Source of the DNA: Candidatus Halocynthiibacter alkanivorans
GTDB lineage: Bacteria; Pseudomonadota; Alphaproteobacteria; Rhodobacterales; Rhodobacteraceae
DNA length: 64,000 nt
NCBI RefSeq assembly: GCF_003333265.1
Contig: NZ_QOLB01000032.1
Location: 1 to 64,000 of the forward strand
Direction: 5' to 3'
In this document: piece after piece, positions 34,128 to 43,422 of the stretch
Numbering within the stretch: position 1 is the stretch's first letter
Layout of the letters: each line of letters opens with the position of its first letter
Notes under the pieces: generated by a model
What the model was told of the DNA's origin: nothing
Databases searched by the model: none
What the model saw: the letters and a program-made list of their open reading frames with translations, nothing else
Program-made: the position numbers and the translations under genes

Positions 34128-35615
34128 ATGTCTGATCTCAATAAACTGACCATTGCCGGTGCCCGTGACGCGCTGCGCAAAGGCGAGGTAACGGCGGTCG
34201 AACTGACCAGCGCCTGTCTGACCGCAATCGAGGGTGCCGACGCGCTGGGCGCATTTGTGCACAAAACGCCGGATGTTGCCAATGACATGGCCGTGGCGGC
34301 AGATGCACGGATCAAATCCGGTGATGCGCCGGCGATGTGTGGCATCCCGCTTGGTATCAAAGACCTGTTTTGCACCAAAGGCGTAGCCTCACAGGCGGGC
34401 TCACGAATTCTGGAAGGCTTTAAGCCCCAGTACGAATCAACCGTGACCAGCAACCTGTTTGGTTCCGGCGCAGTGATGCTGGGCAAGCTGAACATGGATG
34501 AATTCGCCATGGGCTCGTCCAACGAGACCTCATGTTATGGCAATGCGATCAATCCCTGGCGGCGTGACGGCTCGGACGCCGATCTGACGCCTGGCGGTTC
34601 GTCTGGTGGTTCGGCCTCGGCTGTTGCTGCAGACCTGTGCCTGGCGGCGACCGGCACTGATACCGGTGGTTCGATCCGCCAGCCTGCCGCCTTTACCGGC
34701 ATTGTCGGCATCAAACCAACCTATGGCCGTGTGTCGCGCTGGGGCGTTGTGGCTTTTGCCTCCTCGCTGGATCAGGCCGGCCCGATGACCAAGACCGTGC
34801 GCGACAGCGCTATTATGCTGAGCGCAATGTCGGGCCATGATGCCAAAGACAGCACCAGCGCCGATCTGGCCGTGCCAGATTTTGAAGCGATGCTGACCGG
34901 CGATATCCGTGGCAAGAAAATCGGTATTCCGAAAGAGTACCGGATGGATGGCACGCCCGCTGAGATCGAAAAACTCTGGGCTGCGGGTGCAGACATGCTG
35001 CGCGACGCTGGCGCTGAGATCGTTGACATCTCGCTGCCGCATACAAAATACGCGCTACCGGCGTATTATGTGATTGCCCCGGCCGAAGCGTCGTCCAACC
35101 TGGCGCGCTATGACGGCGTGCGTTACGGCCACCGCGCCACGCTTGATGCTGGCGAAGGCATCGATGACATGTATGAAAAATCCCGCGCTGAGGGCTTTGG
35201 CCATGAGGTGCAGCGCCGGGTGATGATCGGGACCTATGTGCTGTCGGCGGGCTTTTACGACGCCTATTACAACCGCGCCCGCAAAGTCCGCACCCTGATC
35301 AAAAAGGACTTTGAGGATGTGTTTGCGACCGGCGTTGACGCGATTCTGACACCTGCGACCCCGTCAGCGGCGTTTGGCATTGGTGAGATGACCGACGCGG
35401 ATCCGATCCAGATGTATCTGAACGATGTGTTCACTGTAACGGTGAACCTCGCGGGCTTGCCTGGCGTGTCGGTGCCTGCAGGATTGGATGCCCAGGGGCT
35501 GCCACTTGGGCTGCAACTGATTGGCAAACCATGGGAAGAGGGCGAGTTGCTGAATATCGCTCATACGCTGGAAACCGCGACAGGCTTTGTTTCCAAGCCT
35601 GCTAAATGGTGGTAA
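34128..35615 (+). CDS. gatA: Aspartyl/glutamyl-tRNA amidotransferase subunit A
   Basis: GatA is the amidase subunit that hydrolyses glutamine and passes ammonia to GatB. The 495-residue protein shows the amidase-signature elements: catalytic Lys in [14 protein letters not shown], and the Ser-cis-Ser region [14 protein letters not shown] and [14 protein letters not shown]. It follows gatC in one operon. gatB is not in the window. Confidence 0.96.
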   Translation: MSDLNKLTIAGARDALRKGEVTAVELTSACLTAIEGADALGAFVHKTPDVANDMAVAADARIKSGDAPAMCGIPLGIKDLFCTKGVASQAGSRILEGFKPQYESTVTSNLFGSGAVMLGKLNMDEFAMGSSNETSCYGNAINPWRRDGSDADLTPGGSSGGSASAVAADLCLAATGTDTGGSIRQPAAFTGIVGIKPTYGRVSRWGVVAFASSLDQAGPMTKTVRDSAIMLSAMSGHDAKDSTSADLAVPDFEAMLTGDIRGKKIGIPKEYRMDGTPAEIEKLWAAGADMLRDAGAEIVDISLPHTKYALPAYYVIAPAEASSNLARYDGVRYGHRATLDAGEGIDDMYEKSRAEGFGHEVQRRVMIGTYVLSAGFYDAYYNRARKVRTLIKKDFEDVFATGVDAILTPATPSAAFGIGEMTDADPIQMYLNDVFTVTVNLAGLPGVSVPAGLDAQGLPLGLQLIGKPWEEGELLNIAHTLETATGFVSKPAKWW

Positions 35616-35646
35616 TCATTCGGTAACAATTGGCAGAGGTGCGGCG

Positions 35647-36405
35647 ATGTGTGCAAGATATATGGTGTTTTCAGTACTGGTGCTCGGGGCGTGTCAAATG
35701 GGTCTCCCCGACAGCGGCGCTGGCGCGGGTGTTGGTTTTGACAATTACTCCAATTACACGGCCCGCACCGAAGCCGAACTGGCTGGCGGTGCTTCTGCCG
35801 CGGCCCCGGTGATTTCAACAGAACGCACCACCAGTGGCACCACCAGCGTCATCGCTGCGGCACCGGACGTTGCGGTTGACGCTGCTGAAAGCCCGGCAGC
35901 TGACGGGATCAGCAGCAGCGAACTGGCGGCGGCGGGCATTGGCAACAGTGCTCAGCTTGATGCATTACTGGGCGACCCCGCAACCACCCCGGTTGCCACC
36001 AGGTCAGGCAATGAAGAGCTGTCCGATGAGCAGAATTTTGATGCGGTCTCCGCGCGGGAAACCATTGAGAGTGATGCGGAGCGCATTGAGCAGCAACGCC
36101 AAGTCTATCAGGTGATCGAAGCCAAGGCGCTGCCAACGCGGCAGGGCGGCACAGGCCCCAATATCGTGGCATTCGCGCTGGAAACCTCCAACCAGGTGGG
36201 GCAGCCGATTTATTCCCGATCCCTGATATTTGCCGAAAGCCGGTTCCTGAAAAGCTGTGGCAAGTTCACTTCACCCGATCAGGCCCAGGAAGCGTTCCTG
36301 GCTGCCGGTGGTCCCAAACGGGATCGCAAAGGTATGGACCCGGATGGCGACGGTTTTGCCTGTGCCTGGGATCCGGCCCCGTTCCGCCTTGCAGCGCAGA
36401 ACTGA
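35647..36405 (+). CDS. Putative lipoprotein with C-terminal Excalibur-like domain
   Basis: A 252-residue exported protein with lipobox LGAC (Cys16) after a short N-terminus. The middle is Ala/Ser/Thr-rich and probably disordered; a charged helix (ESDAERIEQQRQVYQVIEA) follows. The last 50 residues, FLKSCGKFTSPDQAQEAFLA then DPDGDGFACAW, resemble the Excalibur calcium-binding fold (DxDxDGxxCxW with two Cys). ATG 35647 follows AGAGGT. It is 31 bp downstream of gatA. Function unknown; family is common in Rhodobacterales. Confidence 0.72.
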   Translation: MCARYMVFSVLVLGACQMGLPDSGAGAGVGFDNYSNYTARTEAELAGGASAAAPVISTERTTSGTTSVIAAAPDVAVDAAESPAADGISSSELAAAGIGNSAQLDALLGDPATTPVATRSGNEELSDEQNFDAVSARETIESDAERIEQQRQVYQVIEAKALPTRQGGTGPNIVAFALETSNQVGQPIYSRSLIFAESRFLKSCGKFTSPDQAQEAFLAAGGPKRDRKGMDPDGDGFACAWDPAPFRLAAQN

Positions 36406-36420
36406 TCCGGGGGCAGACCC

Positions 36421-37140
36421 GTGCTGACGGTCCTGGCGCGCCCATCTGAAAATTTTGGCACCCGCCGTGGTGTTTCTGCACCTGACATGGTGGTTTTGCA
36501 TTACACTGCCATGGATACGACTGAAGAGGCGTTGCAGCGGCTCTGTGCTGCGGAGCATGAAGTTTCGGCGCATTACCTTATTTCTGAGCTGGGCCAGGTT
36601 TTTCAGCTTGTCGCCGATGAGAAACGCGCCTGGCATGCCGGGGCAGGGGCCTGGGGGCAGGTTACCGACGTGAATTCCCATTCCATCGGCATTGAGCTTG
36701 CCAATAGCGGCAGGCAGCCATTTGCGGAGCCGCAGATGGCGGCGCTGGAGCAGTTGTTGCAAGCGCTGTTGCAACGCCATGCAATCCCGCGCGAGCGGGT
36801 CATCGGTCATTCGGATATGGCGCCGCTGCGCAAGGGGGACCCCGGCGCGCGGTTTGACTGGGCGCGGCTGGCACGTCAGGACCTGTCGGTCTGGCCTGGC
36901 GCTGGGGGTGGTCTGCCGGCGGATGCGGTGAAGTTTCACGCGCTCGCCACAAGGTTTGGCTATGTCTTTCCGCCATCTGAAATGTGCACCGATCCTCTGA
37001 CAGCGGTTCTCTCCGCCTTTCGCTTGCGGTTTTCCCCCTGGGAGCATGGCGCGCTTAATCTGCGGGATATGGCACGAATCGCGGATCTTGCGCACCGGTT
37101 TCCGGCGCGTGGTCTGGGGCGTGCACCGGTCTGTGGCTGA
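36421..37140 (+). CDS. N-acetylmuramoyl-L-alanine amidase, AmpD family
   Basis: A 239-residue Amidase_2 (PGRP-fold) zinc amidase that cleaves the lactyl-amide bond of muropeptides during cell-wall recycling. Zinc ligands fit His in VVLHYTAM, His in RAWHAG and the terminal GHSDMAPLRKGDPG. It lacks a signal peptide, so it is cytosolic like AmpD. GTG at 36421 starts 15 bp after the preceding gene, with a G-rich ribosome site. Confidence 0.88.
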   Translation: MLTVLARPSENFGTRRGVSAPDMVVLHYTAMDTTEEALQRLCAAEHEVSAHYLISELGQVFQLVADEKRAWHAGAGAWGQVTDVNSHSIGIELANSGRQPFAEPQMAALEQLLQALLQRHAIPRERVIGHSDMAPLRKGDPGARFDWARLARQDLSVWPGAGGGLPADAVKFHALATRFGYVFPPSEMCTDPLTAVLSAFRLRFSPWEHGALNLRDMARIADLAHRFPARGLGRAPVCG

Positions 37141-37190
37141 TTCCTGCCGGGGCCTGCTTGACCGCAGGGTGTGAAACGCCTAACTGCTCA

Positions 37191-37622
37191 TTTGCGCGGA
37201 TGGCTGGGTGATCGCGGGTGGCAACATCCGAGGAAAGTCCGGACTCCATGAGACAAAGGTGCCGGGTAACGCCCGGCTGGGGCAACCCAAGGGAAAGCGC
37301 CACAGAAATGAAACCGCCTGCCGGTTCCGGGGTTCGCCCATGGGACATCACGCGCAGGTAAGGGTGAAACGGTGGGGTAAGAGCCCACCGCGCCGCTGGC
37401 AACAGGGGCGGCACGGCAAGCCCCACCTGGAGCAATGCCAAATAGGGGTCTCGCTGTGGGGCTCGTGTGCCGGCAACGGCAGACCGCCACAGGGATGTTT
37501 CAACCCAGAGACCCGGGTTGGCAGCTGGACCCGTCTGGTAACAGGCGGGCTAGATGAATGGTTACCCAGGGCAGTTCGCTGCCCGGACAAAATCCGGCTT
37601 ACAGGCCGTCCGCGCGACTAGC
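37191..37622 (+). ncRNA. rnpB: RNase P RNA (type A)
   Basis: The catalytic RNA of RNase P, which matures tRNA 5' ends. The conserved core is directly visible: GAGGAAAGTCCGGACTCC near 37230, GCAACAGGGGCGGCACGGC near 37400 and ACAAAATCCGGCTTACAG near 37587. An 11 bp P1 helix pairs 37194-37204 with 37605-37615 (one GU), fixing the ends. No protein frame in it is convincing. Ends are accurate to a few bases. Confidence 0.95.
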
Positions 37623-37771
37623 TTTCCTCCGGGAACGTACTAATTTGAAGAAACAGCCATATTTGTCCGACGGGCGGGTAAAATGGCGTTGACTTGGACC
37701 GCCCAGCCTATAAAAGACGGGCTTCAATGAGTCTACGGGCGGCCCGACTGCCCCGTTGCAGGAGAAACAAC

Positions 37772-37939
37772 ATGGCGAAGCCGACGACGATCAAAATCCG
37801 TCTGAACTCGACAGCAGACACGGGCCACTTTTACGTGACCAAAAAGAACGCGCGTACGATGACCGAAAAAATGGTCGTCAAAAAATACGACCCGGTCGTG
37901 CGCAAGCATGTTGAGTACAAAGAAGGCAAGATCAAGTAA
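37772..37939 (+). CDS. rpmG: 50S ribosomal protein L33
   Basis: The 55-residue L33 ([20 protein letters not shown] start) has no cysteines, so it is the zinc-independent form. ATG 37772 follows AGGAGA at 37760-37765; the longer frame upstream is not part of L33. A strong terminator follows 24 bp after the stop. Confidence 0.96.
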   Translation: MAKPTTIKIRLNSTADTGHFYVTKKNARTMTEKMVVKKYDPVVRKHVEYKEGKIK

Positions 37940-37963
37940 TCTACTTCAGTACCAGACAAATGC

Positions 37964-37997
37964 AAAAGCCGCACGACACCGTCGCGCGGCTTTTTCT
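37964..37997 (+). terminator. Rho-independent terminator after rpmG
   Basis: A stem of AAAAGCCGC (37964-37972) with GCGGCTTTT (37986-37994) plus an inner CGAC/GTCG pair and an ACC loop, followed by TTCTTT. It lies 24 bp after the rpmG stop. Confidence 0.92.
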
Positions 37998-38059
37998 TTG
38001 CCCTGAAAGCGCCGCGCGATGTTTCCGAGACCCGAGACACAGCCCGTCAGGACAAAGAC

Positions 38060-38563
38060 ATGGAAGACCTGCCCATAAATATCCGCCTCGCATGCGCCAA
38101 CGACTTTGAAGCCGTCAGCTCCCTGCTGACGCAGAGCTGTCCGGTGCTGCTTAAGGCCCGCTATGCTGAGGAAACTCTGAAGCGTGTTTTGCCGCTGATC
38201 ACCCGTTGTCAGCCGGCGCTTCTGACCTCGGGCACCTATTATGTGGCGGAACGCGAGGGCGTTCTCGTTGCGGCGGGCGGCTGGACCTGGAACGCGCCTG
38301 GCGGCGGTGTCGGGCCGGTGGATCTGGCGCATATCCGACACGTTGTGACCGACCACAGGCTGGTGCGTCAGGGCATCGGGCGTCAGTTGATGGGCCGTGC
38401 TCTGGCAGAGGGCGCAATGGCCGGTGTGCGGGCGTTCAGCTGCTTCTCCACGCTGACGGCGGAACCCTTTTACAAAGCGCTCGGCTTTCGCACGGTGGGA
38501 ACAGTCGACATCCGGCTTGAGCCCGGCAACTTCATGGCAGCGGTGGAGATGCGGCGGCCCTGA
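38060..38563 (+). CDS. GNAT-family N-acetyltransferase
   Basis: A 167-residue acetyltransferase with the acetyl-CoA-binding motif A (HVVTDHRLVRQGIGRQLMGR, containing RQGIGR) and a C-terminal FYKALGFRTVG. No substrate can be assigned. It is a single gene between rpmG and the convergent Bax1-inhibitor-family gene. Confidence 0.85.
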   Translation: MEDLPINIRLACANDFEAVSSLLTQSCPVLLKARYAEETLKRVLPLITRCQPALLTSGTYYVAEREGVLVAAGGWTWNAPGGGVGPVDLAHIRHVVTDHRLVRQGIGRQLMGRALAEGAMAGVRAFSCFSTLTAEPFYKALGFRTVGTVDIRLEPGNFMAAVEMRRP

Positions 38564-38586
38564 GCGTGGTCCAATGACCATCGCGC

Positions 38587-38615
38587 AAAAAAAAGGGCCA
38601 GCGCATGGCTGGCCC
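38587..38615 (-). terminator. Rho-independent terminator after the Bax1-inhibitor-family gene
   Basis: An 8 bp stem (38595-38602 with 38608-38615) and 5-base loop is followed, on the minus strand, by eight T residues (38587-38594). It lies 42 bp after the minus-strand gene stop at 38657. Confidence 0.92.
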
Positions 38616-38656
38616 TCTTAGCAGTCAAATCCGGTATCAGCCGAATTCGGTTCAGA

Positions 38657-39394
38657 TCACTCGCGGTTGCCGAGGAAGCTCAGCAGGAACATGAACAGGT
38701 TGATGAAGTCCAGATACAGGCTCAGCGCGCCCATAATTGCGGATTTTGTCAGCCATTCCTGATCCATAGCGTGGGCATGAGCGATATAATCGGTTTTGAT
38801 CTTCTGGGTGTCATAGGCGGTCAGACCGGCAAAGATCAGCACACCCAGCACCTGGATGCCAAATTGCAGTGCCGACGAGCCGATGAACATATTGACGATC
38901 GAAGCGATCAGAATGCCAACCACGCCCATGATCAGGAAAGAGCCCCAGGCCGAAATGTCTTTCTTGGTGGTATAGCCATAGAGCGACAGACCGGCGAAAG
39001 AGATCGAAGTCACCAGAAACGTCGAGGCAATCGACATGCCGGTATAAGCGACAAAGATCCAGGCAATGGACAGGCCCATCGCGGAGGCAAAGGCATAGAA
39101 GAACAGCTGCGCGCCGGCGGCGGACAATTTATTGATCATCGAGCCAAACAGGAACACCATACCCAGAGGCAGGAACATCGCGACATAACCCAGGATATTT
39201 GGTCTCAGTGTCATCGGGTCGCGAAAGATCGAGAACAGCGCGTCGTTGGAGCCTACGGCCCAGGCGACAAGCGCTGTCATCAGCAGGCCCACGGACATCG
39301 TGCCGTAAACCTTATTCATATGGGCGCGAAGACCCGCGTCGATCTGTGCCGAGCGGGCACCAACACCGGTGCGGATCGTCTGATAGTCAGCCAT
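38657..39394 (-). CDS. Bax1-inhibitor (BI-1/YccA) family membrane protein
   Basis: A 245-residue protein with seven transmembrane helices, of the UPF0005/BI-1 family (YccA/YbhL type). Motifs: NKVYGTMSVGLLMTALVAWA near the N-terminus and IFAGLTAYDTQKIK near residue 195. YccA modulates FtsH in E. coli; other members conduct calcium. ATG 39394 follows CGGAGG. It is monocistronic with its own terminator. Confidence 0.9.
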   Translation of the reverse strand: MADYQTIRTGVGARSAQIDAGLRAHMNKVYGTMSVGLLMTALVAWAVGSNDALFSIFRDPMTLRPNILGYVAMFLPLGMVFLFGSMINKLSAAGAQLFFYAFASAMGLSIAWIFVAYTGMSIASTFLVTSISFAGLSLYGYTTKKDISAWGSFLIMGVVGILIASIVNMFIGSSALQFGIQVLGVLIFAGLTAYDTQKIKTDYIAHAHAMDQEWLTKSAIMGALSLYLDFINLFMFLLSFLGNRE

Positions 39395-39522
39395 GGACTG
39401 CCTCCGTTGAGTATACAATTGGGGCGGTCGCAGAAATGGGACCACCTTCACCCCTGAATATCGGTGCAGATGGTCCCGTTTTCAAGTGAAACCGGAGCTA
39501 AGTCGCTGCGGAATGTATCAAA

Positions 39523-39735
39523 TCAGCTTTTCCAGCTTTGTGGCGCGTCCCAGAACGGGCGGTTTACTTCCTGTGCAACGTCGGAACGGCTGAGGCCGAT
39601 GTCTTTCAACGCGTTGTCATCAAGCGCGGCCAGAGTGTGCCGGCTGCGGCGCACGGCGAACAAATGTAGCAGTCCTGCAACGAGACCTGGACGGCGTGCG
39701 GGCTGACGGAGGGAGCTCTGAGTGAAGGTAGTCAT
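39523..39735 (-). CDS. DUF1127 (YjiS-like) small protein
   Basis: A 70-residue Arg-rich protein with the DUF1127 core, LAALDDNALKDIGLSRSDV. Such small proteins in alphaproteobacteria affect phosphate, carbon or sRNA-linked metabolism. It is divergent from the LysR gene across 123 bp, a common roseobacter arrangement, and may be its target. Confidence 0.9.
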   Translation of the reverse strand: MTTFTQSSLRQPARRPGLVAGLLHLFAVRRSRHTLAALDDNALKDIGLSRSDVAQEVNRPFWDAPQSWKS

Positions 39736-39858
39736 GACTTGATCCTTTCAGGTTTGTGAACCATGCGTCGGTTCTGATCAATTTCCTTGATACTTCTGCC
39801 TGAAAGTGATTGATTAGGGAAATGAATGTTATTGCTGCGTTACATCACGGAGATTGAT

Positions 39859-40752
39859 ATGCCAAGAAATATAGACATGACCGCGCTGCGTTCCTTTGTG
39901 GCGGTGGCGGACAGCGGCGGCGTTACGCGGGCGGCAGGATTTCTGAATCTGACCCAGTCGGCAGTGTCGATGCAGCTGAAACGGCTGGAAGAATCACTGG
40001 ACCTGCAATTGCTGGACCGCTCTATGCGCACGATTTCCCTTACCGCGTCGGGCGAGCAGCTGCTGTCCTATGCGCGCCGGATGCTGGAGCTGAATGATGA
40101 GATATATTCCCGGCTGACGGCGCAGGAATATGAAGGCGTTATCACTTTGGGCGTGCCGCATGACATCGTCTACCCGTCGATTCCCCATGTTCTGCGTCAA
40201 TTCAACTGCAACTATCCCCGGGTCAAGGTGCAGCTGGTGTCCTCTTTTACCACCGGGTTGAAGGCGCAGTTCGCCCGCGGTGAGGTTGATGTGATCCTGA
40301 CGACAGAAGACATCTGCGGCGAGGGCGGTGAAACCCTGGCGGAGGTGCAGCTGGAATGGGTCGGGGCACCTGGCGGTGCTGCCTGGCGTCAACGGCCGCT
40401 GCAACTGGCCTTTGAACACCGCTGTATCTTCCGCAAAGCGGCGCTGGAAGCGCTGGACCGGGCCGGCGTAGCGTGGGAGATGGCGATCGAAAGCGAGCAG
40501 AGCCGGACCATCGAAGCCTCGGTCAGCGCCGATCTGGCGGTGCATATCATGCTGTCTGACACCACACCGCCCTATACGGAATCAATCCAGCACGGCGGGG
40601 CGCTGCCTGAACTAGGGTCCAAAAAGATCAATATGTATGTGGCGAACCTGGATCAGGGCACCGTGGTTAAAGAACTGGTTGCGTTGCTGCGCCAGGCCTA
40701 TTCTCCCTCCAGGTCGCGGGCGGCAAATGTAACGGAACTTCACGCCTCCTGA
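39859..40752 (+). CDS. LysR-family transcriptional regulator
   Basis: A 297-residue LysR regulator: helix-turn-helix in residues 5-65 (SGGVTRAAGFLNLTQSAVSM) and an effector domain (YPRVKVQLVSS, DVILTTEDICGEGG). ATG 39859 follows CGGAGA. It is divergent from the DUF1127 gene, the probable target. No inducer can be deduced. Confidence 0.9.
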   Translation: MPRNIDMTALRSFVAVADSGGVTRAAGFLNLTQSAVSMQLKRLEESLDLQLLDRSMRTISLTASGEQLLSYARRMLELNDEIYSRLTAQEYEGVITLGVPHDIVYPSIPHVLRQFNCNYPRVKVQLVSSFTTGLKAQFARGEVDVILTTEDICGEGGETLAEVQLEWVGAPGGAAWRQRPLQLAFEHRCIFRKAALEALDRAGVAWEMAIESEQSRTIEASVSADLAVHIMLSDTTPPYTESIQHGGALPELGSKKINMYVANLDQGTVVKELVALLRQAYSPSRSRAANVTELHAS

Positions 40753-42044
40753 GCGCGTTTTGGCACGAATTTGCCGCAGGACCGGCGCGGGCGCAGCAGA
40801 TCAAGCGCCTCAGCCGGCTGGTTCGGCGGCTGAATCCGGCCGGTATGCGGCATGATCCTGCGCTGTTCTGACAGCGAATATACCCGGCGCAGGCTGCTGG
40901 TCTGGTGCGCGCGCGGCGGCTTGGCCAGCCCGCCTGGTAAATCCCGGTCATAATAATGTTGTTCAGCAACATATGCTTTGCAGAGATTTGCGACGTTCCG
41001 TCACTTGCACAGCCAGTCAGCAGAAACCGCACTTCCGGATTGAAGGCGCGAAACCTGGCTTTGAGGCGGCTGCCGCCCACCGCGCCGGTGACTACATTCA
41101 TGCTGGCGGGGGATTGGACCGCGATGCGAGCACCGGCGGTGGCACTGCCAGTCAGCTGGTCTGCTCCGGCGCATTTTACAAATTTGGCCTCGCATCCCGC
41201 TGGTTCAGGCGATCCCCTTTGCGCCGATAAGTTTACAGATTCCAACTGCGGCGGAGCTAATGGCTCTTGCCACGCCAGGCACGGGCAAGGTTTTCACGGG
41301 CTGCAGGCGGGCTCAGGCGCTCAGGGTCAGATGGCGGATCCCGAAAGCGACCTGAAACAGCGCAATCTCTTTTATGTCATGTAGCCGCGCGCGGTCGCAC
41401 AGCATATGGCCTGGAAACAATTCTGGCGCGCCAGCCTGACCGAAGCTGAAAATACTGCGGCATGAGGCCTGGCACCGGAGCCTCTGCTCCGGAACGCTGA
41501 GTGCCGGGGATTTGGAAACGACCATTCCCTGCGTGGGGGGAGCTCCGGAGTGTTCTGAACCTGGCCACGGATCATCGTCAGGCCGGCGAATTTCAATCCA
41601 CATGCGGCAATGCAGACGGGAGCTTTCCCGACAGCCGGGGTGGCGACAGGATGGTCACACACCCCAGCAGGCAGACCAGTGGAGGTTTTCTGATTGTTTC
41701 CGACTCCTCCCGTGTGAAATTGACGGCGATGTCATTCCGGCCGACTCGCTTGTCCGTCGGGTGAATGTTTTGCAAATAGCTACTGGAAGCGTCGTTTGTT
41801 TGCGTAAATTGCAACGAAACAACCTTACAATTAGTGTACTCAACCTATACGAATGGGTAATTCGACTGTGATCGCGTAGTTTTTTTTTGAGTTCGGTGAT
41901 TTTAAGCGCATGAAAACAAACAATTATAATCTATATCGCCGCGTACCTATCCAAAAAGACAGATTGAATCCGACACCTATAACGTGCGCGTATAGATTGA
42001 ACACTCGGGGAAGAGTTAGATTTTAAGGTTGGGAGATAGTAGTC
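40753..42044. other. 1.3 kb stretch with no convincing gene
   Basis: Between the LysR gene and the PraR-like regulator I find no frame with a recognisable domain, ribosome site and regular composition together. Frames here (40956-41384 plus strand, 40667-41245 minus strand) are interrupted relative to any family I know and mutually overlapping. The first 1 kb is GC-rich and could include a decayed gene. From about 41760 composition shifts to AT-rich, with a T9 tract near 41880 and several TATA-like hexamers, as in a regulator leader. Confidence 0.5.
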
Positions 42045-42428
42045 ATGAAGCATCCGGTGGACGTCCATGTAGGTAAACGAATTCGTCAGCGTCGCTGGAT
42101 GGTGGGGATGACTCAGCAACAGCTGGCAGAACAGGTTGGAATCAAATTTCAACAGATCCAGAAATATGAAACCGGCATGAATCGTGTCAGCGCATCGCGG
42201 CTTTGGGATATCGCGGAATCGCTGACCGTTCCGGTGGCATTCTTCTTTGAAGGCATCAGCGATACTGCGGACACGGGCGACGCAAATTCGGCGGCAAGCT
42301 CGGTTGTTCCGGGCGATATCCTCGCGGATAAAGAAGCTCTGGAGCTTGTACGCTCTTATTACGCCATCCCGGAAAATCAGCGCCGCCGGTTGTTTGAGCT
42401 GGCCCGCGTTCTTTCCGAAGTTGCCTGA
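42045..42428 (+). CDS. PraR-like XRE-family transcriptional regulator
   Basis: A 127-residue helix-turn-helix protein (GMTQQQLAEQVGIKFQQIQK then YETGMNRVSASRL, residues 22-55) of the type represented by PraR/PhrR in rhizobia, which controls biofilm and quorum genes. The remainder is acidic and ends in a short helix (PENQRRRLFELARVLSEV). ATG 42045 follows GGGAGA. It is preceded by an unusually AT-rich leader of about 280 bp. Confidence 0.88.
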   Translation: MKHPVDVHVGKRIRQRRWMVGMTQQQLAEQVGIKFQQIQKYETGMNRVSASRLWDIAESLTVPVAFFFEGISDTADTGDANSAASSVVPGDILADKEALELVRSYYAIPENQRRRLFELARVLSEVA

Positions 42429-42493
42429 GCAACACTTGACGGACTGCAGCCGGCCCATTACGCGAACTTAAACTGTCGTGAACGGGGCCGGCT

Positions 42494-43300
42494 ATGAAAC
42501 CAATATCACCTGAAGATCGTGCACAAATTCTCGCGACGGCCCATGCCGCTGCGGATGCGGCGCGTATTGTAACTCTTGAACATTTCCGACATCCGGATCT
42601 GGGGGCCGACAATAAGCTGGCCGGTGGATTTGATCCGGTGACAGTTGCGGATCGCGGCGCCGAAATTGCAATGCGCGAGATCATCGCCCGGATGCGGCCG
42701 CAAGATGCGATTCTGGGTGAAGAATTTGGTCACAGTGACGGCAGCAGCGGGCTGACCTGGGTGCTGGATCCGATTGACGGCACCCGCGGCTATATTTCCG
42801 GTACCCCGACCTGGGGCGTTCTGATCGGGTTGCGCGATGAAAGCGGCCCGGTCTTTGGTCTGGTTGACCAGCCCTATATCCGCGAACGGTTTACCGGTGG
42901 TTTTGGCGAGGCCCGCATCGACGGCCCGATGGGGCAGGGGCGGCTTGCCACCCGTGCCGCACGCGGCCTTTCAGAAACCACCATCCTGAGCACATTTCCC
43001 GAAGTGGGCAGCGAAGCGGAAGGGCGCGCGTTTCATCAGCTCGCGTCGCGCACGCGGCTGACACGTTACGGGATGGATTGCTACGGTTACATGTTACTGG
43101 CGGCCGGCCAGGTGGATCTTGTGGTCGAGGCCGGGCTGCATACCTATGATATCATGGCGCCGATGGCGGTGATTGAGGCCGCCGGTGGCATCGTCACCGA
43201 CTGGCGTGGCGGTCCGGCGCATGAGGGCGGTCGTGTCCTGGCGGCTGCAAATGCGGAAATTCACGCGGAGGCTCTCGACATCCTGCGCCATTGTCCTTGA
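42494..43300 (+). CDS. hisN: Histidinol-phosphatase, inositol monophosphatase family
   Basis: HisN removes phosphate from histidinol phosphate in histidine biosynthesis. The 268-residue protein has the IMPase metal motifs GEEFG (about 75), DPIDGTRGY (about 95) and the C-terminal HTYDIMAPMAVIEAAGGIVTDW-like region (WDxxAxxPLxxxAGG variant). The GTRGYISG version matches HisN more than inositol phosphatase. The ATG follows GGGGCCGG. Confidence 0.85.
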   Translation: MKPISPEDRAQILATAHAAADAARIVTLEHFRHPDLGADNKLAGGFDPVTVADRGAEIAMREIIARMRPQDAILGEEFGHSDGSSGLTWVLDPIDGTRGYISGTPTWGVLIGLRDESGPVFGLVDQPYIRERFTGGFGEARIDGPMGQGRLATRAARGLSETTILSTFPEVGSEAEGRAFHQLASRTRLTRYGMDCYGYMLLAAGQVDLVVEAGLHTYDIMAPMAVIEAAGGIVTDWRGGPAHEGGRVLAAANAEIHAEALDILRHCP

Positions 43301-43422
43301 TGCTTGCGACAACAGGCCGGACCCGGTATTGGGTGACATCGCGCCAAGTCCTTTGCCCCGTTTCTGTTGGCGCAGTTCACACTTCAAACCGAAATGGGCA
43401 AACATGAAGTGTGGAGAGTTGC

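Noticed and set aside
37208-37621. Plus-strand protein frames across 37208-37621.
   Set aside because: The region is the RNase P RNA gene, as shown by its conserved core and P1 helix.
40956-41384. A frame containing TFMLAGDWTA, reminiscent of the C-terminus of squalene/phytoene-desaturase-type FAD enzymes.
   Set aside because: Only a few residues match, the sequence before and after does not follow the family, and no partner hopanoid or carotenoid genes are nearby. A pseudogene remnant cannot be excluded but is not supported.
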